A stretch of DNA of 64,000 bases, taken from the NCBI RefSeq assembly GCF_000384395.1, contig NZ_ARWE01000001.1, positions 2,134,894 through 2,198,893 of the forward strand. The letters run 5' to 3'. The stretch comes from Geopsychrobacter electrodiphilus DSM 16401. Lineage in GTDB: Bacteria; Desulfobacterota; Desulfuromonadia; Desulfuromonadales; Geopsychrobacteraceae. The notes below the pieces were generated by a model that had not been told where the DNA came from, ran no database searches, and saw nothing but the letters and a program-made list of their open reading frames with translations. Each line of letters starts with the position of its first letter. The stretch's first letter is position 1. A program made the translations under genes and the position numbers. Positions 27,082 through 36,631 of this stretch are shown here, piece after piece.

Positions 27082-27433
27082 GTGTCTCTCCTCAAAATTG
27101 TTTCTGATATCGCCAGGGGCGGAATAAACCAGCTAAGCAATTACTTCTTTAATTCAAGCAGGTTATACCGAAGTTCAGAAGATATAATACGCTCGAACGC
27201 GGTATACAGTATGCAATATATTGAATACTGTCAAGCGAAAACAGGGCGATTTAAAGGCCCGCATCCTGCAGAAAACTACTCATTTCAACCCGACTGACCA
27301 GACACCGGACCGACACAACTTCAGGCTGATAAGGGGTTGATAATAAAGAAAGACAACAAATAAATACGGCCCGGAATGAACCACTTGAGGTAAGTTACCC
27401 TGTTCGGTAATTTTGGAATTATTAAAAGACCGG
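27082..27433. other. Intergenic region icd-LysM gene
   Basis: This 352-base gap carries the icd leader and promoter/operator. No gene or RNA is apparent between 27235 and 27433, and no clear terminator follows the LysM gene. Confidence 0.6.
27202..27234 (-). promoter_or_regulatory. icd promoter with overlapping palindromic operator
   Basis: On the minus strand TTGACA (27229-27234) is followed by 17 bases and TACTGT. The 13-mer GCATACTGTATAC (27202-27214) covers the -10. A further half-site (ATACTGTC on the plus strand, 27225-27232) overlaps the -35. The near edge is 121 bases from the start codon. Confidence 0.75.
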
Positions 27434-28099
27434 CTAACGCGGGAACAGGTCTGATTCACGAGCCTCTTTACGTGCAGCTTCCTTTTCCTGCTCAGTCTTG
27501 TCTCGGGGAATAGTAAGAATCTGTCCCTCAAAAATTTGCTGCGGGTCCTTAATCTGGTCACGGTTAGCTTTGTAAATCAGCGGCCAGAGCAGAGGCTCAC
27601 CGTAGATATCCCGACGACTGGAAAGACTAAAAAGGGTCTCCCCAACCGAGACCCGCACCTGATCAAGAAGAACGATTTTTGGTTTTTGCACCACAGTTTT
27701 TACCGGTTCAGGCTTGAGTGGCGGGGGGGGCACCGGCTTTTTTTTGGCCAAGGCTCTGGCTATTTTTTCTGCAGCCTCTTTTGCCAGTTGGTCTTTATGG
27801 TTTTGGGCCGCAATTTCTGCGCTCTTCTCCTGGGCAAGGCTTGTAGCTTTGGCTGCGCTCAAAAGTGCCCTGTTTAAAACGGCCCGCGCATGGTTAAAAC
27901 TCCCATGATAAACAAGAGTCTCCGCATCGTTCAAGGCCTTTGAAGCAGCATCATACGCCTCTGGTGCCAGAGTTCTCGCACCAGAGGCATAGGCTTTTGC
28001 CACCTCATTTCGAACAATCTCAAGCTCTATTTGTGGTCGCGTCGCACAACCAGCTAAAAGCAATAGTCCGAGACCTAAAATAATAAATTTTTGATACAT
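27434..28099 (-). CDS. LysM-domain lipoprotein with DUF4398-like region
   Basis: The 221-residue lipoprotein has a signal ending LLLLAGC. Next comes an Ala-rich helical region (about 30-110, PEAYDAASKALNDAE and HARAVLNRALLSA) of the DUF4398 kind, then a Pro-rich linker. A C-terminal LysM domain follows (about 150-205, VSVGETLFSLSSRRDIYGEPLLWPLIYKAN). It probably binds peptidoglycan from the outer or inner membrane. The ATG at 28099 has AAGGA just upstream. A GTG five codons earlier is the alternative. It follows aspS by 33 bases. Confidence 0.85.
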   Translation of the reverse strand: MYQKFIILGLGLLLLAGCATRPQIELEIVRNEVAKAYASGARTLAPEAYDAASKALNDAETLVYHGSFNHARAVLNRALLSAAKATSLAQEKSAEIAAQNHKDQLAKEAAEKIARALAKKKPVPPPPLKPEPVKTVVQKPKIVLLDQVRVSVGETLFSLSSRRDIYGEPLLWPLIYKANRDQIKDPQQIFEGQILTIPRDKTEQEKEAARKEARESDLFPR

Positions 28100-28132
28100 T
28101 AAATCCTTGTACACCTTTATGTTCAGTGGTGG

Positions 28133-29920
28133 TCACTTAACAGGTTTGCGCAACCGGATTCCCAACTCCTGCAACTGTTTTTCACTTACCTCCCCCGGTG
28201 CTTCGGACAACAGACAAGTGGCTCTTTGCGTTTTCGGGAAGGCGATGACGTCACGGATCGAATCTGTTCCAGCAAGAATCATGACCAGGCGATCAAGACC
28301 GAAGGCGATTCCGCCATGAGGGGGTGCACCAAAGCTGAGCGCGTCCAGTAGAAAACCGAATTTTTCGCGCGCTTCTTCGCTCCCGATCCCGAGCAAAGAA
28401 AACATCTGCTGCTGAATTGCCTGATCGTGAATCCGGATAGATCCACCGCCAATCTCGGAGCCGTTCAGCACCAGATCATAGGCTTTGGCCCGTACTCTCC
28501 CCGGCTCGGTATCGAGATATGGGACATCCTCATCAAGAGGAGCCGTAAAAGGATGGTGTACGGCGAAGTGGCGTTGCTCCGCTTCATCCCATTCAAAGAG
28601 CGGAAAGTCCGTCACCCAGACAAATTTAAAATCATCCTTTTTTGCCAGGCCCAGTTTCTGCCCGAGGTGCTGACGCAAGCGACCGAGGGATTCATTCGCG
28701 ATCTTAGCCGAATCCGCGATAAACAAGAGCAGGTCGCCTGCTTCGGCCCCCAGAGCCTTTTCAATCGAGCTCAACTCTTCAGCTGTGAAAAATTTAGCAA
28801 TTGGCGACTGCCAGCCATCGGCATTAACCTTGACCCAGGCCATCCCCTTTGCCCCATAAATCGCGGCGAAAGCGGTCAGATCATCAAGTTCCTTGCGCGA
28901 GAAGGTTGCAGCGCCTTTGACATTCAGCGCCTTGACCATACCACCTTTGGCAGCGACTTCGGCAAAGACCTTAAACCCACAGCCTTTAACAAGCGAGGTA
29001 AGTTCGACCAACTCCAGGTTAAAGCGCACATCAGGGTTATCAACCCCGTATTTATCAAGGGCCTCAGCATAGGTAATCCGGGGTAGTGCGACCGGGATTT
29101 CAACCCCGATCCCGTCCTTGAAGACGCGCCGGATCATCCCTTCCATAATCGACATGACATCATCGCGATCAACGAAACTCATCTCACAGTCTATTTGAGT
29201 AAATTCCGGTTGCCGATCAGCGCGCAAGTCTTCATCGCGAAAACACTTTACGATTTGGGCATAACGGTCAAAGCCTGACACCATCAACAACTGTTTAAAG
29301 AGTTGCGGAGATTGCGGCAGAGCGTAAAACTGTCCATTGTTGACCCGACTCGGGACCAGATAGTCTCGCGCTCCTTCTGGAGTGCTTTTGGTCAACACCG
29401 GGGTCTCAATTTCGAGAAAGCCATTTTCGTCGAGATAGGTACGCACTGTACGTGAGACCCGATGACGCAGCATCAAACAGTTTTGAACCGCCGGACGCCG
29501 CAGATCAAGATAGCGGTATTTCAGCCGAATATTTTCAGCCACGTCAGTGTATTCATCCAACATGAAAGGAGGAGTTTCGGAGCGGTTCAAAATTTTGAGC
29601 TCACTGACTTCAATTTCGACCTCCCCGGTTTTCATTTTGGGATTCACGGTCCCGTCAGGACGCGGCGAAACCTTCCCTTTAACCGCGACGACAAATTCGT
29701 TTCGGACCTGGGCGGCTTTCTGATGTGAGGCCTGATCACGGTCAGGGTCAAGCGCCAGTTGAAGCACTCCTTCCCGGTCACGCAGGTCAATAAAGATCAA
29801 CCCGCCGTGATCACGGCGGCGCTGGACCCAACCCATCACGCAGACTTCCTGTCCCAGTTGTGCGGCGGTGACAGTGCCGCACAGTTGTGTGCGTTTCCAA
29901 TTTCCTAATGTATCGTTCAA
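28133..29920 (-). CDS. aspS: Aspartyl-tRNA synthetase
   Basis: AspS is a class II aminoacyl-tRNA synthetase that charges tRNA with aspartate. The 595-residue bacterial-type protein has an N-terminal OB anticodon-binding domain ([22 protein letters not shown] region), class II motif 2 ([16 protein letters not shown]), a GAD insertion domain (about 290-420) and motif 3 ([11 protein letters not shown]). It lies 99 bases downstream of hisS. Whether it discriminates tRNA-Asp from tRNA-Asn cannot be judged here. Confidence 0.97.
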   Translation of the reverse strand: MNDTLGNWKRTQLCGTVTAAQLGQEVCVMGWVQRRRDHGGLIFIDLRDREGVLQLALDPDRDQASHQKAAQVRNEFVVAVKGKVSPRPDGTVNPKMKTGEVEIEVSELKILNRSETPPFMLDEYTDVAENIRLKYRYLDLRRPAVQNCLMLRHRVSRTVRTYLDENGFLEIETPVLTKSTPEGARDYLVPSRVNNGQFYALPQSPQLFKQLLMVSGFDRYAQIVKCFRDEDLRADRQPEFTQIDCEMSFVDRDDVMSIMEGMIRRVFKDGIGVEIPVALPRITYAEALDKYGVDNPDVRFNLELVELTSLVKGCGFKVFAEVAAKGGMVKALNVKGAATFSRKELDDLTAFAAIYGAKGMAWVKVNADGWQSPIAKFFTAEELSSIEKALGAEAGDLLLFIADSAKIANESLGRLRQHLGQKLGLAKKDDFKFVWVTDFPLFEWDEAEQRHFAVHHPFTAPLDEDVPYLDTEPGRVRAKAYDLVLNGSEIGGGSIRIHDQAIQQQMFSLLGIGSEEAREKFGFLLDALSFGAPPHGGIAFGLDRLVMILAGTDSIRDVIAFPKTQRATCLLSEAPGEVSEKQLQELGIRLRKPVK

Positions 29921-30019
29921 GGTTGACCTCCGAGTATCGAGTTGCTGTTCCGACTAAAAACAAAAATATTATTAATAAAAGTTCAAACTGTTAATTATAA
30001 AGATAGGGTTCTTTTAAGG

Positions 30020-31279
30020 TCAAGCGGAAGCTCGTAATACGCCCATCCGGGCAATCAGTTCGTCAAGCCTGATCTTCTGTTGCGAACTCTGATCCATATC
30101 TTTCAATTCCGCCTCACCGCTCACCAACTCCTGCTCGCCAAGTATCAGCGTGTAGCGCGCGGCCAATTTATTGGCCCGACGCATTTGTGCCTTGAGACTC
30201 CTCCCCTGATAATCCATCTCGGCGCGAATACCCACGCGTTGCATCTGCGACATCAACACAAAAGCTTTTTCAGCTGCTTCATCCCCCATGGCGGCCAGGA
30301 ATAAATCAGGACGGGGCGCCTGAACCCGTTCATCCCCCTTCATCAGAGCCAGTCGCTCAACCCCGATGGCGAAACCGATTCCCGGCAACGCAGGGCCATC
30401 CAGACTTTCAATTAAACCATCATAGCGTCCACCAGCCGCAACCGCGCTCTGGGCTCCCAATTTATCGGTAACCATCTCAAAGGTCGTCCGCACATAGTAA
30501 TCCAGCCCACGCACCATCCGCGCATTAATCACAAAGGGGATCTGCAGGGCGCCCAGATGTTTCTTAACGTCCGAAAAGTGTTCTTCACAGCCACCGCAAA
30601 GATGTTCGAGCACCGAGGGTGCGCCCTGAGTTGACTCTTTACAGCCAGGGACCTTGCAATCGAGCACGCGCAGGGGGTTTGTCAGATAACGCCGCTGACA
30701 GTCCCCACATAAGGCATCGAGGCGACTTTCCAGAAACGTAATCAGCGCCTCTCGATAACCAGGGCGACAATCCGGGCACCCGAGGGAGTTCACCTGCAGC
30801 TCCACTGTTTCAATCCCGATTGCGCAAAAATAATGATGCAGCATCGCCAGCACCTGAGCATCGATCATCGGATTTTCGACTCCGATCACCTCGGCCCCTA
30901 TCTGATGAAATTGACGATAACGCCCTTTTTGCGGGCGTTCATAGCGAAACATCGGCCCCATGTAATAGAGCTTATTGACTGGGTCAAGGGCATGTAAGCG
31001 GTTCTGGATAAAAGCCCGCATGACCGGAGCAGTCCCTTCGGGACGCAGGGTCAAACTGTTATTGCTCTTGTCGCCGAAGGTATACATCTCCTTCTCAACA
31101 ATATCTGTTGTTTCGCCGATTGAACGGCAGAAGAGTTCAGTTTTCTCCACCACCGGGGTACGTATTTCACTAAATCCGTAGGTTCCAAAAACCTCCCGCG
31201 CCTTCTGCTCCAGAAACTGCCAGGTTTCAACATCACCCGGCAGGATATCGTTCATCCCTTTAATTGCACTGATTGCCAA
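30020..31279 (-). CDS. hisS: Histidyl-tRNA synthetase
   Basis: HisS is a 419-residue class II synthetase. It begins with IKGMNDILPG and has TLRPEGTAPVMRA (motif 2 region), YMGPMFRYERPQKGRYRQFHQ, the HisA motif LDYYVRTTFEM and GGRYDGL. A Cys-rich insert (CPDCRPGY, CGDCQRRY, CGGCEEH) suggests a structural metal site, as in many Deltaproteobacterial homologues. The start is TTG with AGAGGA seven bases upstream. It lies four bases after the cyclase gene. Confidence 0.96.
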   Translation of the reverse strand: MAISAIKGMNDILPGDVETWQFLEQKAREVFGTYGFSEIRTPVVEKTELFCRSIGETTDIVEKEMYTFGDKSNNSLTLRPEGTAPVMRAFIQNRLHALDPVNKLYYMGPMFRYERPQKGRYRQFHQIGAEVIGVENPMIDAQVLAMLHHYFCAIGIETVELQVNSLGCPDCRPGYREALITFLESRLDALCGDCQRRYLTNPLRVLDCKVPGCKESTQGAPSVLEHLCGGCEEHFSDVKKHLGALQIPFVINARMVRGLDYYVRTTFEMVTDKLGAQSAVAAGGRYDGLIESLDGPALPGIGFAIGVERLALMKGDERVQAPRPDLFLAAMGDEAAEKAFVLMSQMQRVGIRAEMDYQGRSLKAQMRRANKLAARYTLILGEQELVSGEAELKDMDQSSQQKIRLDELIARMGVLRASA

Positions 31280-31283
31280 TGTC

Positions 31284-32771
31284 TTATCCTCTCAAACTAT
31301 TTTGCGCTGATACCTTGGGGGGAACCCCGTCAATCACATCTGTCTCTTCCCGAACCAGGCGATCAGCCAATTCTATCCCTGCGCCACTCAATCCTTCGAG
31401 GCGATAGACCTTACAGGATGTCGTCTTCCCTTTCAACTGAATCGGTTCACAAGCAGCGACCAGCACAAAATCCCTGACACATGCGTAGGTCTGTTCCGAT
31501 ATGAGAATTTCACCGGCCCGGGCTATAGACTGCAAGCGGGCCGCGACATTGACGCTATCGCCAATAACCGTATACTCCATACGCATGGCAGAGCCGACAT
31601 TACCGGCAATCACGGGCCCGGTATTAATCCCGATGCCAGCCAGAAGTGTTTGTTGCCCTTTTTTTTGCCCGGCCTGATTGAACTTCTGCAGCGCGGCCTG
31701 CATCGCAAGGGCGCAACAAACGGCTCGCATGGCCTCATTACCAACCGTTATCGGAGCCCCGAACAGGGCCAGCACCGCGTCCCCCATAAACTTATCGACC
31801 ATGCCTTCAAAACGACCGATAACCTTGACCATCTCAGAGAAATAACCATTCAGCAGTTCAACAACCGCAGACGGCGACAAGCCTTCAGCCAGGCCGGTAA
31901 ACCCCCGGATATCTGAAAACAGGATGGTCACCACTTTCTCTTCACCCCCGAGTTTCAACTGGTGACGATGACTGAGGATCTCACGTGCCAGAGGCTTACT
32001 GACATAGCGCTCAAAGGTTTTCTCAATAAACTCCTTTTCGCGCAGGCTGGCAGCCATGTCATTGAAGGCACTGGTCAACACGCCAAGCTCATCCTTACGC
32101 TGCAAAAGGATCTGCTGCCCAAACTGCCCCTCGCCGATCGCCTTGACCCCCTGCACCAAAGCATCCACCGGTCGCACAAAAAATGAGGCCAGCAGATAAG
32201 CCGCCGCGCTGGAGAGCAGAATACCGAGCAGCGAGAAGAGGCCCAACTGCCCCCGCATCTGGGCAATAGCCTGATTGACATGCGTCTGTGAGAGCCCTAA
32301 ATGGATGGAACCGAGTTGTAACGGCTTATCCCCGACCAATAAGATCGGTACTTCAACGTCTAGCAGACTGCCTTCAGCGTTTCGTCGCAAGAGGTACCCA
32401 TCACCGATCTCCTCTGGAGCAGCAGCCCCGGACCAAAGCCAATGCATACCAACCTGCCCGATATCACTGGCGGCCTTGACCCGATCCTTGTCATCGACGA
32501 TCACGGCATAGGTGACCCCTTGAGAACGACCGGCGGTCTTAACCGCGGAGAAGAGATAAAGATCGTCGCCGGTCAACAGAGGGTCTTCGACATTGAACGC
32601 CACCGCGCGAGCGACGCCGACCCCTTTTTCGATATTCTCGCGCAGCAGTGAACGTCGCATATTCTGTTCGGTCAAAAAAAGCCCCCCCAGAATAAAAAAA
32701 CCGATAACCATAGCCATCAGCAGGGTGAATTTAAATCTCAGGCTGGAGAAGAAGCCAATCTTGTCAACCAC
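31284..32771 (-). CDS. Membrane-bound class III adenylate cyclase with HAMP
   Basis: This is a cAMP-producing sensor. It has membrane segments at residues 13-34 and 175-200, flanking a periplasmic sensory domain of about 140 residues. A HAMP domain (200-250) and a class III catalytic domain (about 275-440) follow. Metal-binding D287 and D331 (FSDIRGFT, DKFMGDAV), adenine-selective K327 with the Asp of TVIGDSVN, and the transition-state Asn and Arg in NVAARL are all present, so it should be active. The GTG start overlaps the TPR gene by eight bases and has AGGAG seven bases upstream. Confidence 0.9.
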   Translation of the reverse strand: MVDKIGFFSSLRFKFTLLMAMVIGFFILGGLFLTEQNMRRSLLRENIEKGVGVARAVAFNVEDPLLTGDDLYLFSAVKTAGRSQGVTYAVIVDDKDRVKAASDIGQVGMHWLWSGAAAPEEIGDGYLLRRNAEGSLLDVEVPILLVGDKPLQLGSIHLGLSQTHVNQAIAQMRGQLGLFSLLGILLSSAAAYLLASFFVRPVDALVQGVKAIGEGQFGQQILLQRKDELGVLTSAFNDMAASLREKEFIEKTFERYVSKPLAREILSHRHQLKLGGEEKVVTILFSDIRGFTGLAEGLSPSAVVELLNGYFSEMVKVIGRFEGMVDKFMGDAVLALFGAPITVGNEAMRAVCCALAMQAALQKFNQAGQKKGQQTLLAGIGINTGPVIAGNVGSAMRMEYTVIGDSVNVAARLQSIARAGEILISEQTYACVRDFVLVAACEPIQLKGKTTSCKVYRLEGLSGAGIELADRLVREETDVIDGVPPKVSAQNSLRG

Positions 32772-35205
32772 CCTCGCGCTCCTTGATCTGCTGAAGCTTT
32801 CGCTCAGCCTTATCGATATTCATACGCGCTTTCTGGTTCGCGGGCTCAAGATCAAGGAGTTGTGTCCATGCGTCAATAGCGCCGCCATAATTCCCCTCTG
32901 TATAAAGCTCAATTCCATGGAGATAAAGTCGATTGCGATCATCTGCCGTCAACCCTGCGCGATTGGCACGTTCGAGCATCTTAAGCCCCTTAAGGGCTGA
33001 TGGCTGATGAGAGTCCAGAACCAGAACCCGGCGATAATCCCGCGCGGCCTGATCATAATGTCCCGCTTGATGCGACCTGCCCGCCTCCTTGAGAATTTGG
33101 GAAATTGTTGCGCTTAAAGCTTCCCGCCCATTTATTAAACCCGCAAGCGCTTCGGCGTTATTCGGTTCAAGGTCTAACACCCGCCGATAAGCCTTAATCC
33201 CTTGCTCAAAATCAGTGGCTGCTGCCTTCTTCCTGGCCAATGTCAGCTGACGGACAATCTCCGCGCTTCGCGCATTAGCAAACTCAGTCTCCAAATCGGC
33301 AAAATCTGATCGGTCACCAAGGAGCGCAGATTGAGCCAGCAGCTGAGAGGCTTTCCCAAATTGCAGTTTATCAAGTGCCGCTTCGACCAGAGACACAAAG
33401 GTCATCCTTTTGGCAGTGAGCTCACTTTCCACCTGGGACAATTCAACCTCAATCGCCGTTTCTGCGCCCTCATGACGACCTTTCTTCAACAGCTCGCGCG
33501 CGACGAGAAGCTTTCCGTCCTGTCTTGCACGACGCGCCTTAAAAAGTATTTCGGCATCCTGCTGAGCCAGTTTCTTCTTGACCTGTTTCAACCCCGACTG
33601 CGCTGCGACTTCAGTTGGCCAGGCTGCGAGAGCTACCTCGAACAAGCTTTGCGCCTCAATAAACTCGGCACGAGCCAGGGCCTTTTCCCCGGCGCCAACG
33701 GCCCGCTCAGCCTGCTGGTGTAATTCCTGGTCAATTTTTTCGCTGAACCTTTTTGTCGCAAGATGTCCAGGGGTCAAGAGACCCAGTTCGGCAAAACGGG
33801 TACGCGCCCCATGCATGTCGCCTTGTAGGTAAAGACTCTTTCCCTGAGACAACAACTCCTGAACCCGGTCAGCAAGTAAATCGACCAGACGTTTTTCGTG
33901 GCGCAGAAGGATCACTTCGCCCGGGGCGAGGATTAACCCTTGCCGGACCAGGGCCAGGGCCTCAGTATACTTTTGAGAGACCTCTAACTCGGCCGCTTTC
34001 CGCTGCAGAATCTTCCAGCTCTCGCTGGACGCCTTAGCCAGGCGAGCCTGGTAAATTCGCAGGCGATTATTATGCGGGAAAATCTTTGCGGCCTGATCCA
34101 GCGCCTGCTGAACCACGGGCAGATCATTCGCCGTGAAGGCATCTGCCGCAGTATTTAAAATTTCTTCGAATGCGCCTTTATCCGCGGCCTGAACTCCTTC
34201 CGCTGCGGCAGTAAAGGTTGGGTCCAACGACAACACCCTGAGATAACTTTGCCGGGCTAACAGAAATTTCCCCATTTGCAGCTGTAACCCGGCCAGCAAA
34301 GCGAGATCCTTTGCTCGTGGGTGAGTCGCCAGGCTCAGGGGCTCAAGTGCCTTCTGGGCAGACTCGAAATGATCTTTTTTCTTTAGACTGAGGGCCGTAT
34401 TAAACAGCATTGACCTCGCAGACTCTTGCTGGGAATTCGTCAGGTCAGGATAAATCAGGGGTAGCCGCTCAGCAACTCGTTCGAATTGACCCTCCTGATA
34501 ATCGAGCAGGATCAAATAATAGGAGACCGGGGTGCTATCTGGGTCAAAAGTCCGGGCACGCTCAAACTCAGCTCTGGCCGACGGGAAGTCTTGCCTGCCG
34601 TAGGCTAGAAGCCCTCGATTAAAGAGCACGGCAAAGATGTATGCCCTGGTCTCAGAGTCGTCAGGAACCTGCTTGAGGTAGCGCCTTAAGGTTATGACAG
34701 CCTCATCGATCCGTCCAAGCTGCGCCTGATAGTCCCCCAGCATTCGCAAGTAATGCAAGGAACTGGGGTTCTCCTGGACAAGTCGTTTTAAAAGATCAGC
34801 CGCCGCATCCAATCGTCCCTGTTTTTCATAAAGCAAAACCAGATTCGAATAGACATTTTGTAAAGGGTAAACTTCAGGCTGCTCAGCCGCGCCTGTTGCT
34901 GCGCTCTGATCAAGATAGATCAGCGCACTGTCAGGATCTTTCAGGCGACTGTACACAAGGGCAAGATTATAGTTGATTTCGGGATCACTGATGCGCTGCG
35001 AATAGACCGCACGAAAGGCGCTTAAAGCCTTTTGATCTTCGCCCTGACTCAGCAAGGCCACCCCGAGGTGGTAACGCAAAGAGGGGTTTTGCGGATCAGC
35101 ATCGAGCGCTTTGAGATAATGATCAACCAGAGATGGGGCGGCCGCACAGGAGAGAACTGACCCCAACAACAGGACCAGGACACAGAGCGGAAACAGTGAT
35201 TTCAT
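32764..35205 (-). CDS. Large TPR lipoprotein
   Basis: The 813-residue exported protein has a signal ending VLSC (probable lipobox, Cys near 20). It is almost wholly helical repeats: about four clear TPRs at the N-terminus (DPQNPSLRYHLGVALLSQGE, DPEINYNLALVYSRLKDPDSA), degenerate ones in the middle, and more at the end (LEPNNAEALAGLINGREAL, LEPANQKARMNIDKAE). It is likely a periplasmic scaffold. It is translationally coupled at both ends (ATGA with the regulator before it, overlap with the cyclase after it), which suggests a role in that signalling pathway. Confidence 0.85.
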   Translation of the reverse strand: MKSLFPLCVLVLLLGSVLSCAAAPSLVDHYLKALDADPQNPSLRYHLGVALLSQGEDQKALSAFRAVYSQRISDPEINYNLALVYSRLKDPDSALIYLDQSAATGAAEQPEVYPLQNVYSNLVLLYEKQGRLDAAADLLKRLVQENPSSLHYLRMLGDYQAQLGRIDEAVITLRRYLKQVPDDSETRAYIFAVLFNRGLLAYGRQDFPSARAEFERARTFDPDSTPVSYYLILLDYQEGQFERVAERLPLIYPDLTNSQQESARSMLFNTALSLKKKDHFESAQKALEPLSLATHPRAKDLALLAGLQLQMGKFLLARQSYLRVLSLDPTFTAAAEGVQAADKGAFEEILNTAADAFTANDLPVVQQALDQAAKIFPHNNRLRIYQARLAKASSESWKILQRKAAELEVSQKYTEALALVRQGLILAPGEVILLRHEKRLVDLLADRVQELLSQGKSLYLQGDMHGARTRFAELGLLTPGHLATKRFSEKIDQELHQQAERAVGAGEKALARAEFIEAQSLFEVALAAWPTEVAAQSGLKQVKKKLAQQDAEILFKARRARQDGKLLVARELLKKGRHEGAETAIEVELSQVESELTAKRMTFVSLVEAALDKLQFGKASQLLAQSALLGDRSDFADLETEFANARSAEIVRQLTLARKKAAATDFEQGIKAYRRVLDLEPNNAEALAGLINGREALSATISQILKEAGRSHQAGHYDQAARDYRRVLVLDSHQPSALKGLKMLERANRAGLTADDRNRLYLHGIELYTEGNYGGAIDAWTQLLDLEPANQKARMNIDKAERKLQQIKEREGG

Positions 35206-36575
35206 TCGTGGCCGAGCTCCTGAACACCACGAATAACATTGCGCACCCGTTTGCCGTCGTACATCGCCTGATCAGCAAGATCAAGGAGGTCGATGCAATC
35301 AAGGGCGTCCGAGGGGAAGGTTGAATATCCGACGGTTGTAGTTAACCGGCAGGACTGATCACGATCCTGTAAAAAGTGATGATCCGCGATGCTCTTTCTG
35401 ATGCGCTCCGCAACAACCCGGGCAGAACTTGTGTCAGTCTCAACCAGCAGGGCCGCAAATTCATCTCCACCAAAGCGAAACAGGGTGTCGACCTCTCGCA
35501 CGCAGCCACGCAGCAGGCCAGCAATTTCCTGCAGTGCGGCACTCCCTGCCAGGTGCCCATAACGGTCATTGATCCCTTTGAAACGATCAAGGTCAAGGAA
35601 GATCAAAGAAAAATTAAGCCCGTACCGTTGAGAACGCCGCGCTTCCTGATTCAAGGCAATCTGCATATATCGATAATTATACAGACCGGTCAAATCGTCG
35701 GTGTACATTAATTCTTGAGCGTCATGGTAGCGGCTGGAATTTTCAAATCCGAGAGAAATCTGCTCAGATAAATAATGAAGGCGCTCATAAGGAAGGGTTT
35801 GATCAAGCATCGCCAGAGGCCCATCACCGAGAACAAGCCCCCCCTTTAATAAGCCGCCACTGTACAACGGCAAAAAACAGAGTGAATCAAAAGAGCGATT
35901 TTCGCTGGAAATCAGTTTCAATTCTTCAGAGGTCAGACACTTAAAACCGGAGCCTTTGGTCAGAAAAGGAGGCAACAGCCGTAAGATGGCATCGACATGG
36001 CCCCGCTCGATCCCAATGACTCCCTGCAAGATATAGATATTGTTGTCGTCCACCAGAAAACTGAAACCGTAGCCGCCACCAAGTTCGCGCTGAAAGACCT
36101 CAAGCGCGCGGGGGAGCAGGCGATCAAGTTCAATCAGCGAGGAGAGAGATTGACCATTCTGGAAGAGATGGATTTGTTGGCGTAACTGCACGTTTTCATT
36201 AAGCAGCCGACGCTGATCCAGACAGGTATTTACCAAGTGTTTGAGTTCTTCGGGGTTAAAGGGCTTTACCAGATAATCACGGGCACCATTTTTAAGCGCA
36301 TGAATCGCCGATTCAAGGCTGGCATGACCGGTGACCAGAATAACTTCAGGAGGATCAGCCAGGGTTCGCGCCGCACGCAAAACCTCAAGGCCACAACGAC
36401 CCGGCATCACCATGTCGGTAAGAACCAGATCGACATCACCGACACCCATACGCGAGATAGCTTCCTCGCCATTATCGTAAACCTCAACCTTGTGGCCGCT
36501 TTCGCTAAGAAGATCGCGATAGAGCTGACGAAAGAAAAGTTCGTCATCAACAACAAGTATTGTGGCCTGGTCCAT
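35202..36575 (-). CDS. Response regulator diguanylate cyclase (REC-GGDEF)
   Basis: This 457-residue protein makes c-di-GMP under phosphorelay control. The N-terminal receiver domain (1-120) has DD pocket residues and the acceptor Asp in LVLTDMVMPG. A central region (about 140-280) looks GAF-like. The C-terminal GGDEF domain (about 290-450) has intact FRFGGDEF. RGCVREVDTL just upstream offers an RxxD inhibitory site. No cognate kinase is adjacent. It lies 56 bases after comEC, and its stop overlaps the TPR start as ATGA. Confidence 0.92.
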   Translation of the reverse strand: MDQATILVVDDELFFRQLYRDLLSESGHKVEVYDNGEEAISRMGVGDVDLVLTDMVMPGRCGLEVLRAARTLADPPEVILVTGHASLESAIHALKNGARDYLVKPFNPEELKHLVNTCLDQRRLLNENVQLRQQIHLFQNGQSLSSLIELDRLLPRALEVFQRELGGGYGFSFLVDDNNIYILQGVIGIERGHVDAILRLLPPFLTKGSGFKCLTSEELKLISSENRSFDSLCFLPLYSGGLLKGGLVLGDGPLAMLDQTLPYERLHYLSEQISLGFENSSRYHDAQELMYTDDLTGLYNYRYMQIALNQEARRSQRYGLNFSLIFLDLDRFKGINDRYGHLAGSAALQEIAGLLRGCVREVDTLFRFGGDEFAALLVETDTSSARVVAERIRKSIADHHFLQDRDQSCRLTTTVGYSTFPSDALDCIDLLDLADQAMYDGKRVRNVIRGVQELGHE

Positions 36576-36631
36576 TAAATATATAACTCCTGTATTATTC
36601 TAAGAATTTCTATCAGGCCCAGCAAAAACTG

